From Maritimibacter sp. (GTDB lineage: Bacteria; Pseudomonadota; Alphaproteobacteria; Rhodobacterales; Rhodobacteraceae): a stretch of 64,000 nt of DNA. The notes below the pieces were generated by a model. It had not been told where the DNA came from. It ran no database searches and worked only from the letters and a program-made list of their open reading frames with translations. Below are positions 8,939 through 17,952 of the stretch, in pieces (positions within the stretch are counted from its first letter, which is position 1; each line of letters opens with the position of its first letter). Both the position numbers and the translations under genes were made by a program. The stretch spans positions 62,001-126,000 of the forward strand of contig JAABTN010000002.1 of assembly GCA_011389895.1 (NCBI GenBank), in the 5' to 3' direction.

Positions 8939-10291
8939 GTGACGCGCAATCGATGGATCGGGATTATGCTCATGGGCGCGATGGCCGCCCTGTCGGCTTG
9001 TGACCAACGGGAAGTGATCTTCTCGGGCGAACGGGAGTCTCTTTATTCCCCGGACCCGGATGTGGTCGGCGAACGTGCCGCCGCCGAGTTTGCCCGACAG
9101 GAAGCCGAAGCCGAACAAAACCGGTCACAGCCCATTCGGCTCTCCAGCCAAAGCTCGCTCGGGTCATGGACCCATGTCGCGGGCTCGAACACGCACAACG
9201 TGCCGCATCTTGCCTTCTCGAACGCGCCGCAGGTGGTGTTCGAGGTGCCGATCGGGCAAGGCAACGGGCGCAAGCACAAGATCACCGCCGAGCCGATCGT
9301 GGCCGAGGGCCGGGTCTTCACCATGGACAGCCAAGCCATGGTCACCGCCCATTCAACCGGCGGCGCGGCGCTTTGGTCCGCTGATCTCACCCCGGCCTCT
9401 GACCGGGTGGGCGAGGCCTCGGGTGGCGGGCTCGCCTATGGCGCAGGACAGGTCTTTGCAACGACAGGTTTCGGCGAATTGATCGCGATCAACCCGGCAT
9501 CGGGCGCGATCCAGTGGCGTCAGGATCTGGGTGCGCCGGGATCGGGGGCGCCCACGGTTTCGGGCAGCACGGTCTACGCGCTGAACACGGCGAACAAGGC
9601 CGTTGCGGTCAACGCCACCAACGGTCGCCTTGTCTGGCAAACGCCGGGCACGCCGGACAAACCCGGCGTCCTTGGCTCATCGGCCCCGGCCATCGCGGGC
9701 AATACCGTTGTCACGCCGTTCTCCATCGGATCGCTGGTGGGCATTCAGGCCAATGACGGCGAGCCCACGTGGGCCGTGCAACTCAAACAAGTGCGCCGGG
9801 GTCGGGCCTTTGCGCAGGTCTCGGATTTCTCGGGCGCGCCTGTGGTGTCTGGCGGGACGATCTATGCGGGGACTGCCGCAGGCGGGCTTACCGCAGTGAG
9901 CACCAATGGCCAGCAGCGCTGGGTTTCGCAAGAGGGCGCGATGCATCCGGTCACCGTGGCCGGTGGGTCGCTCTTCATGGTCGGTGACGATATCGAGCTT
10001 GTCCGGGTAAACGCGTCCAATGGTGAGCGTATCTGGGGCGTGCCGCTTCCCGGCTATACCAAGGAAAACCCGCGTCGCCGCAAGGCGATCCACCCCTCCT
10101 ATGGCCCGACGCTTGCCGGGGGCAGGCTTTGGGTGGCGTCGGGCGACGGATACCTGCGGGCCTTCAACCCGACGGATGGTGCGTTGGTGAGCGCGGTGGA
10201 ATTGCCTGCCGGTGCAGCGTCGCGCCCCGTGATCGTGGGTGGTGTGGCCTATATCGCAACCGAGAAGGGCACGCTCCTGGCCTTGCGTTGA
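8939..10291 (+). CDS. bamB: Outer membrane assembly lipoprotein BamB
   Basis: A PQQ-type eight-bladed beta-propeller lipoprotein of the BAM complex, which helps insert beta-barrel proteins into the outer membrane. The GTG at 8939 gives 450 residues with a good lipoprotein signal: Arg at positions 3 and 5, a hydrophobic stretch, then lipobox 'LSAC' with Cys near 19. The frame is open back to an ATG at 8870 that overlaps the previous stop, but that start would put 23 extra polar residues before the signal. Repeating propeller blades show 'G.VYALNTANKAVAVNATNG'-type motifs. It sits between the YfgM-like gene and der, as in many proteobacteria. Confidence 0.92.
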   Translation: MTRNRWIGIMLMGAMAALSACDQREVIFSGERESLYSPDPDVVGERAAAEFARQEAEAEQNRSQPIRLSSQSSLGSWTHVAGSNTHNVPHLAFSNAPQVVFEVPIGQGNGRKHKITAEPIVAEGRVFTMDSQAMVTAHSTGGAALWSADLTPASDRVGEASGGGLAYGAGQVFATTGFGELIAINPASGAIQWRQDLGAPGSGAPTVSGSTVYALNTANKAVAVNATNGRLVWQTPGTPDKPGVLGSSAPAIAGNTVVTPFSIGSLVGIQANDGEPTWAVQLKQVRRGRAFAQVSDFSGAPVVSGGTIYAGTAAGGLTAVSTNGQQRWVSQEGAMHPVTVAGGSLFMVGDDIELVRVNASNGERIWGVPLPGYTKENPRRRKAIHPSYGPTLAGGRLWVASGDGYLRAFNPTDGALVSAVELPAGAASRPVIVGGVAYIATEKGTLLALR

Positions 10292-10339
10292 CCCCGCATC
10301 CCGCCTATGTGGGCGGCTTGATACCCGGAGCGCTGACAC

Positions 10340-11794
10340 ATGTCTTTCACCCTCGCCATCGTGGGCCGTCCCAATGTGGGCAAATCCACGCTGTTCAACC
10401 GCCTTGTCGGAAAACGGCTCGCGCTGGTCGACAACCAGCCGGGGGTAACCCGCGACCTGCGGGAAGGTGACGCGCGGCTGGGGGATCTGCGCTTCACGGT
10501 GATTGATACCGCCGGGCTTGAGGATGCCACCGACGACTCGCTGGAAGGCCGGATGCGCCGGTTGACCGAGCGCGCGGTCGAAATGGCCGATGCCTGCCTG
10601 TTCATCGTCGATGCGCGCGCGGGGATCCTGCCCACGGACGAGATTTTCGCGGATATCCTGAGGCGCAAGAACGCCCATGTGATCCTTGCCGCCAACAAGG
10701 CCGAGGGGCGCGCGGGGGAAGCCGGGCTGATCGAAGCCTATGCGCTTGGTCTTGGTGACCCGATCCAGATGTCGGCGGAACATGGCGAGGGCATGGGCGA
10801 GCTTATGCATGTCTTGAAACCTATCGCCGAGGCGACGGCGGCAAAGCCGGGGTCCGAGCCAGAAACCGATGTCACCGTCGATGAGGATGACGAAGGGGCC
10901 GCGCGGGTGCCGACGCGGGACAAGCCCTTGCAGGTGGCCGTGATCGGGCGTCCAAACGCGGGTAAATCCACGCTGATCAACCAGCTGTTGGGCGAAGACC
11001 GTTTGTTGACCGGCCCGGAGGCCGGAATCACGCGGGATTCAATTTCGCTCACCTTCGACTGGAACGGCACGCCGACCCGGATTTTCGACACCGCCGGAAT
11101 GCGCAAACGCGCCAAGGTGCAGGAAAAGCTTGAAAAACTCTCGGTTGCCGATGGGCTGCGCGCGGTGCGGTTTGCCGAGGTGGTGGTGGTGCTTCTGGAC
11201 GCCGCGATCCCGTTTGAGCAACAGGACCTGCGCATCGCCGACCTCGCCGAGCGCGAAGGGCGCGCGGTCGTGGTGGCGGTGAACAAATGGGATGTGGAGG
11301 CTGATAAACAACAAAAACTCAAACACTTGCGTGCCGGTTTTGAGAAAATGCTTCCACAGTTACGCGGCGCCCCCCTCGTGACCATCTCGGCCAAAACCGG
11401 GCGCGGCATGGAGCGGTTGCATGACGCGGTGATCCGCGCGCACGATGTGTGGAACCGCCGCATCCCGACGGCAAAGCTCAACGATTGGCTGGCCGACATG
11501 ATCGCGCAGCATCCGCCGCCCGCCCCGGCGGGACGCCGGATCAAGCTGCGCTACATGACACAGGTGAAAACCCGGCCGCCCGCCTTCGTGGTGATGTGTT
11601 CGAACCCCGAGAAGCTTCCGGCAAGCTATTCGCGCTATCTCGTTGGCGGTCTGCGCGACGATTTCGACATGCCGGGCACGCCGATCCGTCTGACCATGCG
11701 GTCACAGGCGGACAAGAACCCTTACAAGAACCGGACCAAATCCACGCCCTCGCGCCTGCGCAAGCATCTGGGTAAAGGGCGCGCGGACGACTAG
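10340..11794 (+). CDS. der: Ribosome biogenesis GTPase Der (EngA)
   Basis: This is a tandem-GTPase protein needed for 50S ribosome maturation. G domain 1 carries 'GRPNVGKST' (residues 9-17) and 'DTAGLED'. G domain 2 carries 'GRPNAGKST' near 203, '[11 protein letters not shown]' and 'NKWD'. A KH-like domain follows and ends in the basic tail '[18 protein letters not shown]'. The 484 residues fit the family. An acidic linker separates the two G domains. It is the last gene of the yfgM-bamB-der group and converges with the nlpD-like gene, 17 bp away. Confidence 0.97.
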   Translation: MSFTLAIVGRPNVGKSTLFNRLVGKRLALVDNQPGVTRDLREGDARLGDLRFTVIDTAGLEDATDDSLEGRMRRLTERAVEMADACLFIVDARAGILPTDEIFADILRRKNAHVILAANKAEGRAGEAGLIEAYALGLGDPIQMSAEHGEGMGELMHVLKPIAEATAAKPGSEPETDVTVDEDDEGAARVPTRDKPLQVAVIGRPNAGKSTLINQLLGEDRLLTGPEAGITRDSISLTFDWNGTPTRIFDTAGMRKRAKVQEKLEKLSVADGLRAVRFAEVVVVLLDAAIPFEQQDLRIADLAEREGRAVVVAVNKWDVEADKQQKLKHLRAGFEKMLPQLRGAPLVTISAKTGRGMERLHDAVIRAHDVWNRRIPTAKLNDWLADMIAQHPPPAPAGRRIKLRYMTQVKTRPPAFVVMCSNPEKLPASYSRYLVGGLRDDFDMPGTPIRLTMRSQADKNPYKNRTKSTPSRLRKHLGKGRADD

Positions 11795-11811
11795 GCCCGG
11801 CGCGGGCTGTT

Positions 11812-12981
11812 TCAGTTCAGGTATTGCATCGGGTCAACGCTTGCCGTGCCCTTGCGGACCTGGAAATGCAGGGCCGGGTTGTCGGATTTGCGCACCTGCG
11901 CGATGCTTTGCCCGCGCCCGACCTGATCCCCTTTCGCGACGCTGATGTTGTCGATCCCGGCATAGACGGTCAGCAGGTTGCCTTCGTGCCGCAGGACAAG
12001 GATGGGCACCTGGTCGGTGTCGCGGGTGATCGCCGCCACGGTGCCCGCCTGCGCCGCGCGCACCGTGCTTCCGGCTGAGGCCCCGATGTCGACCCCGTCC
12101 GATTGGCCCTTCACATAGGCCCCGACGATTCGCCCGTCCGCAGGCATCGACATCGCTGCTCCGGAGGTGCGGCTGTCGGCCATATTGGGCGATTCCGGGG
12201 TGTTATCGCGGGCCGCGTTCGCGCTTTCGGCAGGGGCATCGGGCAAGGGGGTCGAGGCCGAGGGGGGCAGGGGTGTCGGCGATCCCGTGCCCGGCGTGGT
12301 GGCGGTGTCGGTGGTCGCTTCGGTGTCTTGCGGCTGCGCGGTCGGGATCAAAAGATACTGACCTTGGCGCACCGTCAGCGCGCTGTCGAGGCTGTTCCAT
12401 TCTGACAGCGCACGCACTGACACGCCGTAGAGCCGCGCGATGGAATAGGCGGTTTCGCCCTGTTGCACCTGGTGGCGCTTGGGCGTTGTGGCCACGGGCG
12501 TGTTGGCGGCGTTCGGCTGCGGGTTGGTGCCAACCCGGTCGAGCGCGTTTCCGGCCAGCGTGGTCACATCCACGTCCTCGGCATCCACCCGGCGAGGCAG
12601 GGCAACGATCTCGCCCTCGCGCAGCGGAGCGCCGGGTTCGAGCCCGTTGTAGCGCGCCAGCTCGTTCTCCGGCAGACCGACACGGGCCGCAAGCGCGGTG
12701 AGCGTATCGCCTTCGCGCGCCTCGGCCACTTGGTAATCGGGGTAGGAGATGACGCCCCGGTCATCCGACGGCGGGCGCGATTGTGACGTGCTGCGTGCGG
12801 CGTCGGCGGTTGAGAAGCCGTTGCCAAGCCCTCGGAGATCAAAATCAAGGTTCAGACCGTCGCCATTGCCAAGCCCACCACCACAGGCGGTCAGGGCCAT
12901 CAGGCCAACGCCCGCGATCAGGGGACGGGGGGTGCGCCAAACGGTCAGGCGACCACCGAGTTGCGCTTTGGAAAAATCCAT
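11812..12981 (-). CDS. nlpD: NlpD-like LysM/LytM lipoprotein (probable amidase activator)
   Basis: A 389-residue lipoprotein with lipobox 'LTAC' (Cys near 33), two LysM domains (about 85-127 and 168-215), a low-complexity Pro/Thr/Ala linker and a C-terminal M23/LytM domain (about 290-385). The LytM zinc ligands are mostly lost: the site that should hold His reads 'SDGVDIG', and the Y-x-H position reads 'VYAGID'. Only the last His ('ALHFQV') remains. This matches E. coli NlpD, which has no hydrolase activity and activates the AmiC amidase during division. The order surE-pcm-nlpD also agrees. A direct peptidoglycan hydrolase is therefore unlikely. Confidence 0.9.
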   Translation of the reverse strand: MDFSKAQLGGRLTVWRTPRPLIAGVGLMALTACGGGLGNGDGLNLDFDLRGLGNGFSTADAARSTSQSRPPSDDRGVISYPDYQVAEAREGDTLTALAARVGLPENELARYNGLEPGAPLREGEIVALPRRVDAEDVDVTTLAGNALDRVGTNPQPNAANTPVATTPKRHQVQQGETAYSIARLYGVSVRALSEWNSLDSALTVRQGQYLLIPTAQPQDTEATTDTATTPGTGSPTPLPPSASTPLPDAPAESANAARDNTPESPNMADSRTSGAAMSMPADGRIVGAYVKGQSDGVDIGASAGSTVRAAQAGTVAAITRDTDQVPILVLRHEGNLLTVYAGIDNISVAKGDQVGRGQSIAQVRKSDNPALHFQVRKGTASVDPMQYLN

Positions 12982-13032
12982 TCTGCCGACCTCATGTCTC
13001 GACCCTTTCCGGGCCTGTCTGCTCTGGCCGCG

Positions 13033-13686
13033 TCAGTCTTTTCCCAGACCTTCAACAAGCGGCACGAAACGCACCGGCAGGATTTCTTCATACTCGAAGC
13101 CGTCCTCGCCGCGCGTGACCTTGATCAGGCTTTGCACGTGGTCGGACTGTCCCACTGGCAAGACCATGATACCGCCGATCGCGAGTTGAGCCAAGAGGGG
13201 GCCGGGGGGATCCTCGGCGGCGGCAGTCACGATTATGCGGTCAAAGGGCGCCTGTTCGGTCAGGCCGAAGGACCCATCGCCGGTGATCGCGGTGATCGTG
13301 TGCAACCCGAGCTCATCGAAAATCTCGCGCGCGGCGCGCACCAGCGCGCGATGCCGGTCGATGGTATAGACCCGGCGGGCGAGCTTTGCGAGGATCGCGG
13401 CCTGGTAGCCGCTGCCGGTCCCGACTTCTAGCACCTTGTTCTTGGGCTGCACATCGAGCGCCTGTGTCATCAACCCGACCACGCTGGGTTGGCTGATGGT
13501 CTGGCCACAAGCGATGGGCAGGGGGGTGTCGTCATAGGCCCGTTCCGAGAAGACACCGCGCACGAAAGGCCCACGGTCGATGGCCTCCATCGCCGTTAAA
13601 ACGCGGGTATTGGTGATGCCGCGCTGGCGGAGGTGGAAGAGGAACTGCATCTTGCGTTCCGCGTCGGAGGAGGCCCCTTCGCTCAT
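13033..13686 (-). CDS. pcm: Protein-L-isoaspartate O-methyltransferase
   Basis: This 217-residue class I methyltransferase uses S-adenosylmethionine to methylate isoaspartyl residues and so repairs aged proteins. AdoMet motif I reads '[18 protein letters not shown]', followed by the post-I acidic residue in 'VYTIDRH'. The substrate-binding segment '[18 protein letters not shown]' is typical of the family. The ATG overlaps the surE stop by four bases (ATGA), so translation is coupled to surE. It belongs to the surE-pcm-nlpD stationary-phase group. Confidence 0.96.
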   Translation of the reverse strand: MSEGASSDAERKMQFLFHLRQRGITNTRVLTAMEAIDRGPFVRGVFSERAYDDTPLPIACGQTISQPSVVGLMTQALDVQPKNKVLEVGTGSGYQAAILAKLARRVYTIDRHRALVRAAREIFDELGLHTITAITGDGSFGLTEQAPFDRIIVTAAAEDPPGPLLAQLAIGGIMVLPVGQSDHVQSLIKVTRGEDGFEYEEILPVRFVPLVEGLGKD

Positions 13687-14468
13687 GCCAGCGCGCGTTC
13701 CAGATCGGCAAGCGCGTCGTGCGCGGTCAGGTCGCAGCGCATCGGGGTGACCGAAACGTAGCCTTCAAGGTTCGCGGCCGCATCGGTGCCCGGCGCGGTC
13801 GGCTTGTGCTGCGGCCCGCCCTTGACCCAGATATACCGCCGCCCGTGGGGCGACGTCGTGGGTTCGGTGCCAAAGAAGGTGTCTGGTCGCCAGCCCTGCG
13901 TGGCGGCGCGGATGCCCTTGACCTCGGCGGCGGGGACCGGGGGGAAATTGACGTTGTAGAACAGCCGGTAATCGGCGGTTTCCTGCCAAGGGGCGCTGTC
14001 GATCAGCGCCTTGACCACCCGCACGCCCCAGGCGGCGGAGGCTTCGAACATATCGTCGAGATCCTGCGTCCGGGGGCCAAGAAACTGGCTTAACGCGATC
14101 GCCGGAAGCCCTTGGAGCGCGCCCTCCATGGCCCCGCCAAGGGTGCCGGAATAAAGCGCGTTCTCGGCGGCGTTATTGCCGCGGTTGACGCCCGAGAGGA
14201 TCAGATCGGGACGCTCCTCCATCACCTCGCCAAGCCCTGCGAGCACGCAATCGGCGGGCGTGCCTTCGGCGGCAAAGCGGCGCGGCGCGAGCTCTGCCAT
14301 CATCATGGGCCGCGTGTAGCTGATGCAATGGCCCACGCCGGATTGTTCAAAGGCGGGCGCGACCGTCCAGACCTCGCCCTCGGGACCGGCGATCTCGGTC
14401 GCGATGGTTTCAAGCACCTTCAGCCCCGGCGCGTTGATCCCGTCGTCGTTGGTGATGAGAATACGCAT
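13683..14468 (-). CDS. surE: 5'/3'-nucleotidase SurE
   Basis: A metal-dependent nucleoside monophosphate phosphatase of 261 residues. The N-terminus '[16 protein letters not shown]' contains the invariant metal-binding Asp-Asp pair, and 'SGVNRGNN' supplies further metal ligands; both are intact. The length fits the family. It is the first gene of the surE-pcm-nlpD run on the minus strand, and its stop overlaps the pcm start. Confidence 0.96.
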   Translation of the reverse strand: MRILITNDDGINAPGLKVLETIATEIAGPEGEVWTVAPAFEQSGVGHCISYTRPMMMAELAPRRFAAEGTPADCVLAGLGEVMEERPDLILSGVNRGNNAAENALYSGTLGGAMEGALQGLPAIALSQFLGPRTQDLDDMFEASAAWGVRVVKALIDSAPWQETADYRLFYNVNFPPVPAAEVKGIRAATQGWRPDTFFGTEPTTSPHGRRYIWVKGGPQHKPTAPGTDAAANLEGYVSVTPMRCDLTAHDALADLERALA

Positions 14469-14547
14469 GTCGTCCCCATGGTTTCCCTTGTCTTAGGGGA
14501 GGGGCGCGCGCGCCACAAGCGGGCGCGGGGTGTGCGCCCCGCCTGTG

Positions 14548-15201
14548 TCACGGCGCGAGGAGTTCGGGCAACAGGCGCAACGCCTCGTCGGCAGGTGCGA
14601 CGAGGGCGCCCCGGCTTTCGCCGGGATGGAACCGGGCGCGCATGGCGGAGGCGAGCGGGCGGGGGGCGAGGATTTTCACGCGCGGGCCGATCGAGGCCGT
14701 TTCGGCCTGCCACGAGCGGGCCAGCGCGAGCTGCGCGGTCTTGGTCGCCCCGTAGGCCCCGAAAAATTTCTCGCCCGCGTGGTCGTCTTCGAAAAACGCG
14801 GCGGTGCCTGTCTCGCCCAGAAGCGGCGCGACATAGGCGATGAGACGCGCGGTGGCATCCACGTTCACGGCGAGCGATTTGGCCCAATCCTTTGTCGCGA
14901 GCGCGACGTGGTCGGTGGGCATGAGCTGCTGCGCCTCGATCGCGGTGTGGACCCAAAGATCGACCCGGCCCCAGCGTTCGTGGATCGCCGCGCAAAGCTG
15001 CTGCATCGCGTGATCTTCTGTGATGTCCATGGGGGCCAAGGTCGCGTCGCCTTCGCGCGCCTTGATCCGGTCGTCCAGCTCTTCCAGCGCGCCGGTGGTG
15101 CGTGCCACGGCGATCACGTGATACTCGGGCGACAGCGCCTCGGCAAAGGCGGCACCAAGGCCCCGCGAGGCCCCTGTGACAAGGGCGATTTTTTCAGACA
15201 T
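14548..15201 (-). CDS. SDR family NAD(P)-dependent oxidoreductase
   Basis: A classical short-chain dehydrogenase of 217 residues with a Rossmann fold. The cofactor motif 'TGASRGLG' lies near residues 10-17, and the catalytic 'Y-x-x-x-K' appears as 'YGATK'. Arg in the turn after strand 2 ('VARTTG') suggests a preference for NADPH, which is inference. It is at the short end for the family. The gene is upstream of surE on the same strand with an 80-bp gap. Substrate is not predictable. Confidence 0.88.
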   Translation of the reverse strand: MSEKIALVTGASRGLGAAFAEALSPEYHVIAVARTTGALEELDDRIKAREGDATLAPMDITEDHAMQQLCAAIHERWGRVDLWVHTAIEAQQLMPTDHVALATKDWAKSLAVNVDATARLIAYVAPLLGETGTAAFFEDDHAGEKFFGAYGATKTAQLALARSWQAETASIGPRVKILAPRPLASAMRARFHPGESRGALVAPADEALRLLPELLAP

Positions 15202-15314
15202 CGGTCACTCCGCTTTGGGTCGCGGCTGGTATCTCACCCATGCGGGGGGCTGTCCAGCCTCGCCCGGACGGTGCGACCTTTGGCGGGGCGACGTGTTGCG
15301 CGGGGGACGGTGCG

Positions 15315-15602
15315 TTATCCCACGGGAATTGGCGGGATGAACACGGCGTTCCCGTTGGCCCGCGTGACGACGACGCCGGCCTGCGTGATCTCGAACACCT
15401 GCCCCATCCCGGTCTGATGCCCTTCCTTCACGCTGTGGATGTCACCCCGGTCGGTGCGAAACAGCGCGGTCATGTCGGCGGGTTTGCCCATGATCCCGAT
15501 CAGCGCCATCTGATCGAGCGGCAGCACGCCGGGCTTGGTGGCGTTTTGCGCCACGACGGTATTGGTCCTGCCCGCCTCGGCGGGCGCGGTCGGTTCGCTC
15601 AT
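15315..15602 (-). CDS. Small PilP/GspC-like domain protein
   Basis: The ATG at 15602 gives 95 residues; the frame runs a little farther but the extra residues are Arg/Lys-rich and unlike the rest. After a polar start comes 'LPLDQMALIGIMGKPADMTALFRT', then 'GDIHSVKEGHQTGMGQVFEI' and a beta-rich end. This pattern (L-I-G-x-x-G, then a R/D-G-x-x-x-x-V-x-x-G-D/H segment) resembles the small homology domain of PilP/GspC-type pilus and secretion proteins. No signal peptide, membrane segment or other pilus genes are visible, so the role is unknown. Confidence 0.65.
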   Translation of the reverse strand: MSEPTAPAEAGRTNTVVAQNATKPGVLPLDQMALIGIMGKPADMTALFRTDRGDIHSVKEGHQTGMGQVFEITQAGVVVTRANGNAVFIPPIPVG

Positions 15603-15763
15603 CCTGTCACCTTTGGTTTTGCGGGGCCTTGCCGCCCGCCGCATCAATCTAAGGCTGGGCGGTTAACACCGGGTTAGCTCAGAAGGAAAGGCACGCCCCG
15701 GCCGCTGGGCCACAAATGGCTCATCAGGACGGATCGATTGGGCGGGAATTGGCCGAGCAGGGT

Positions 15764-17236
15764 CTATTCGGCGGCTTCCATCTCGAACCCCTTGGCGATC
15801 ATGTCGCGCGGCTCGATGGGGTATTCGCCGGAAAAACAGGCATCGCAATAGGCGGGCTTTGCCGGATCACGTCCTTGGGCTTCGCCCACGGCGCGGTAGA
15901 GCCCGTCGAGCGACACGAACCTGAGGCTGTCGACCGCGAGGTATTCGCAGATCTCGTCCTCGCTCATGTTCGCGGCCAAAAGCTTGCTGCGCTCTGGGGT
16001 GTCCACACCGTAAAAGCAGGGCCATGCGGTCGGCGGTGAGGCGATGCGGAAATGCACTTCGGCCGCCCCGGCATCCAGAACCATCTCCTTGATCTTGCGG
16101 CTGGTGGTGCCCCGCACGACCGAATCGTCGACGAGGATCACGCGTTTGCCTTCGATCAGCGCCCGGTTCACGTTAAGCTTCAGGCGCACGCCCATGTTGC
16201 GGATCTGTTCGGTCGGCTCGATAAAGGTCCGGCCCATGTACTGGTTGCGGATGATCCCCATGGCATAGGGAATGCCGCTTTCCTGGCTGTAGCCGATGGC
16301 CGCCGGTGTCCCGCTGTCGGGCACCGGGCAGACCAGGTCGGCCTCGACCGGTTTCTCACGCGCCAGCTCGACCCCGATCCGGCGACGGGTTTCATACACC
16401 GACTGCCCCCCGATGATCGAATCCGGTCGCGAGAAATAGACGTGTTCGAAAATGCAAAAGCGCGATTTCTTCGGGCGGAACGGCTGGCGGCTTTCGACGC
16501 CCTCATCGGTGATGACCACCATTTCGCCCGGCTCGATCTCGCGCACGAATTTCGCGCCGATGATGTCGAGGGCACAGGTCTCGGACGACAACACCCAGCC
16601 TTCGCCAAGCTGGCCCAGCACCAGCGGACGCACACCCAGCGGGTCGCGCACCCCAATCAGCTTCGTGCGCGTCATGGCCACGACGGAAAACGCCCCCTCG
16701 ACCCGGCGCAACGCGTCTTCGAGCCGCTCGCCGATGTTCTTTTGCAGGCTGCGCGCCATCAAGTGGATGATGCATTCCGAGTCGCTCGATGATTGAAAGA
16801 TCGAGCCCCGGTCGATCAGCTCCTTGCGCAACTCGTCGGCGTTGGTGATGTTTCCGTTGTGCGCGATCGCCGCGCCACCCATGGAAAACTCGCCGAAGAA
16901 CGGCTGCACGTCGCGGATCACGGCGCCTTTCTTTCCGGCGGTGGAATAGCGCACATGCCCGATGGCCAGCGGCCCGGGCAGCGTTTCCATCAGCGATTGC
17001 TTGGTGAAATTGTCGCGCACGTAGCCAAAGCGGCGGGCCGAGTTAAAGCCGACCTCTGGATCATGGCTCACGATCCCGCCCGCTTCCTGTCCGCGATGTT
17101 GCAGGGCATGCAGGCCAAGGGCGACGAAATTTGCGGCATCAGAAAGGCCGATGACGCCGTATACCCCGCATTCTTCCTTCAACTTGTCATCATCGAAGGG
17201 GTGAGCGGGCGGCATGGCGCGGTCGCAAGCAGACAT
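15764..17236 (-). CDS. purF: Amidophosphoribosyltransferase
   Basis: PurF catalyses the first committed step of purine synthesis (PRPP plus glutamine to 5-phosphoribosylamine). An N-terminal Ntn glutaminase domain follows 'LKEECGVYGVIG', whose Cys becomes the catalytic N-terminal residue after propeptide removal. The C-terminal phosphoribosyltransferase domain has the PRPP loop 'VILVDDSVVRGTTSRKI'. The start at 17236 (490 residues, 'MSACDRAMPP') keeps a short propeptide; the frame is open to 17290 and a third ATG lies at 17215, so the start is uncertain. It is the last gene of the alr-to-purF minus-strand series, just after cvpA, as in many proteobacteria. Confidence 0.96.
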   Translation of the reverse strand: MSACDRAMPPAHPFDDDKLKEECGVYGVIGLSDAANFVALGLHALQHRGQEAGGIVSHDPEVGFNSARRFGYVRDNFTKQSLMETLPGPLAIGHVRYSTAGKKGAVIRDVQPFFGEFSMGGAAIAHNGNITNADELRKELIDRGSIFQSSSDSECIIHLMARSLQKNIGERLEDALRRVEGAFSVVAMTRTKLIGVRDPLGVRPLVLGQLGEGWVLSSETCALDIIGAKFVREIEPGEMVVITDEGVESRQPFRPKKSRFCIFEHVYFSRPDSIIGGQSVYETRRRIGVELAREKPVEADLVCPVPDSGTPAAIGYSQESGIPYAMGIIRNQYMGRTFIEPTEQIRNMGVRLKLNVNRALIEGKRVILVDDSVVRGTTSRKIKEMVLDAGAAEVHFRIASPPTAWPCFYGVDTPERSKLLAANMSEDEICEYLAVDSLRFVSLDGLYRAVGEAQGRDPAKPAYCDACFSGEYPIEPRDMIAKGFEMEAAE

Positions 17237-17354
17237 GGGCGGCGGTCCGAATCCTGAGGAGCGATGTCCCCTGCTTAACGAAGGGTCCAACGGCTGTCAC
17301 GGGTGGGCGCGCAATGTAACGGAATTATGTCCCAAAGGGTGGAGCGATGCGGGA

Positions 17355-17933
17355 TCACTCGATGTTGGCGGGGCCGGCGGTGGTGCAGGTCGACACGAGT
17401 TCCTCGTAGCGCGCCACGATCCAACCCGGGGCATCTTCCGGGATTTGTTCGTTGAGATTGTCCTTGGACCGGGCAAAGACCTTGGCGGTGCGCGAATTGT
17501 CGACGGCCGAGATCGTGTCGGCGGTCACCACGTTGTCATAGACGATGAGTGCCACCGCCACGAGCAGGATCGCGCGCAACACGCCGAAGACGAATCCTAA
17601 TGCCTGGTCGATCCCGCCAATCGCCGAGCGTTGAATGATCGAGGAGAACAGCGGCGTGAACAGCGACACCACGACGAGGGCGAGCGCAAGCACGCCCGCG
17701 AAGCTTGCGATCACCGACAATTCGCAACTGTCGGCGATGAAATCGCGCAGGATCGGGATTTCCTTGATCAGGGGCACGAACCTGGGCGCGAAGAGATAGG
17801 CGATGACGGCGGCGGCGACCCAGCCGACGATTGCCATGCCTTCGCGCACGAAGCCGCGGGAATAGGCAAGAATGGCCGAGACCAGAATGACCAAAGCGAC
17901 GATTCCGTCGACAATCGTGAACCCGTCCATCAT
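17355..17933 (-). CDS. cvpA: CvpA family membrane protein
   Basis: A 192-residue inner-membrane protein with four or so hydrophobic segments. It begins 'MMDGFTIVDGIVALVILVSA' and has the Gly-rich family motif 'AYSRGFVREGMAIVGWVAAA'. The start at 17933 is supported by AAGGGG a few bases upstream; the longer frame would overlap radA. CvpA is linked to colicin V production and envelope homeostasis. Its usual neighbour is purF, which is found here 64 bp beyond the annotated purF start. The biochemical function is unsettled. Confidence 0.93.
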   Translation of the reverse strand: MMDGFTIVDGIVALVILVSAILAYSRGFVREGMAIVGWVAAAVIAYLFAPRFVPLIKEIPILRDFIADSCELSVIASFAGVLALALVVVSLFTPLFSSIIQRSAIGGIDQALGFVFGVLRAILLVAVALIVYDNVVTADTISAVDNSRTAKVFARSKDNLNEQIPEDAPGWIVARYEELVSTCTTAGPANIE

Positions 17934-17952
17934 CTTGCCCCTTTGTTGTCGG

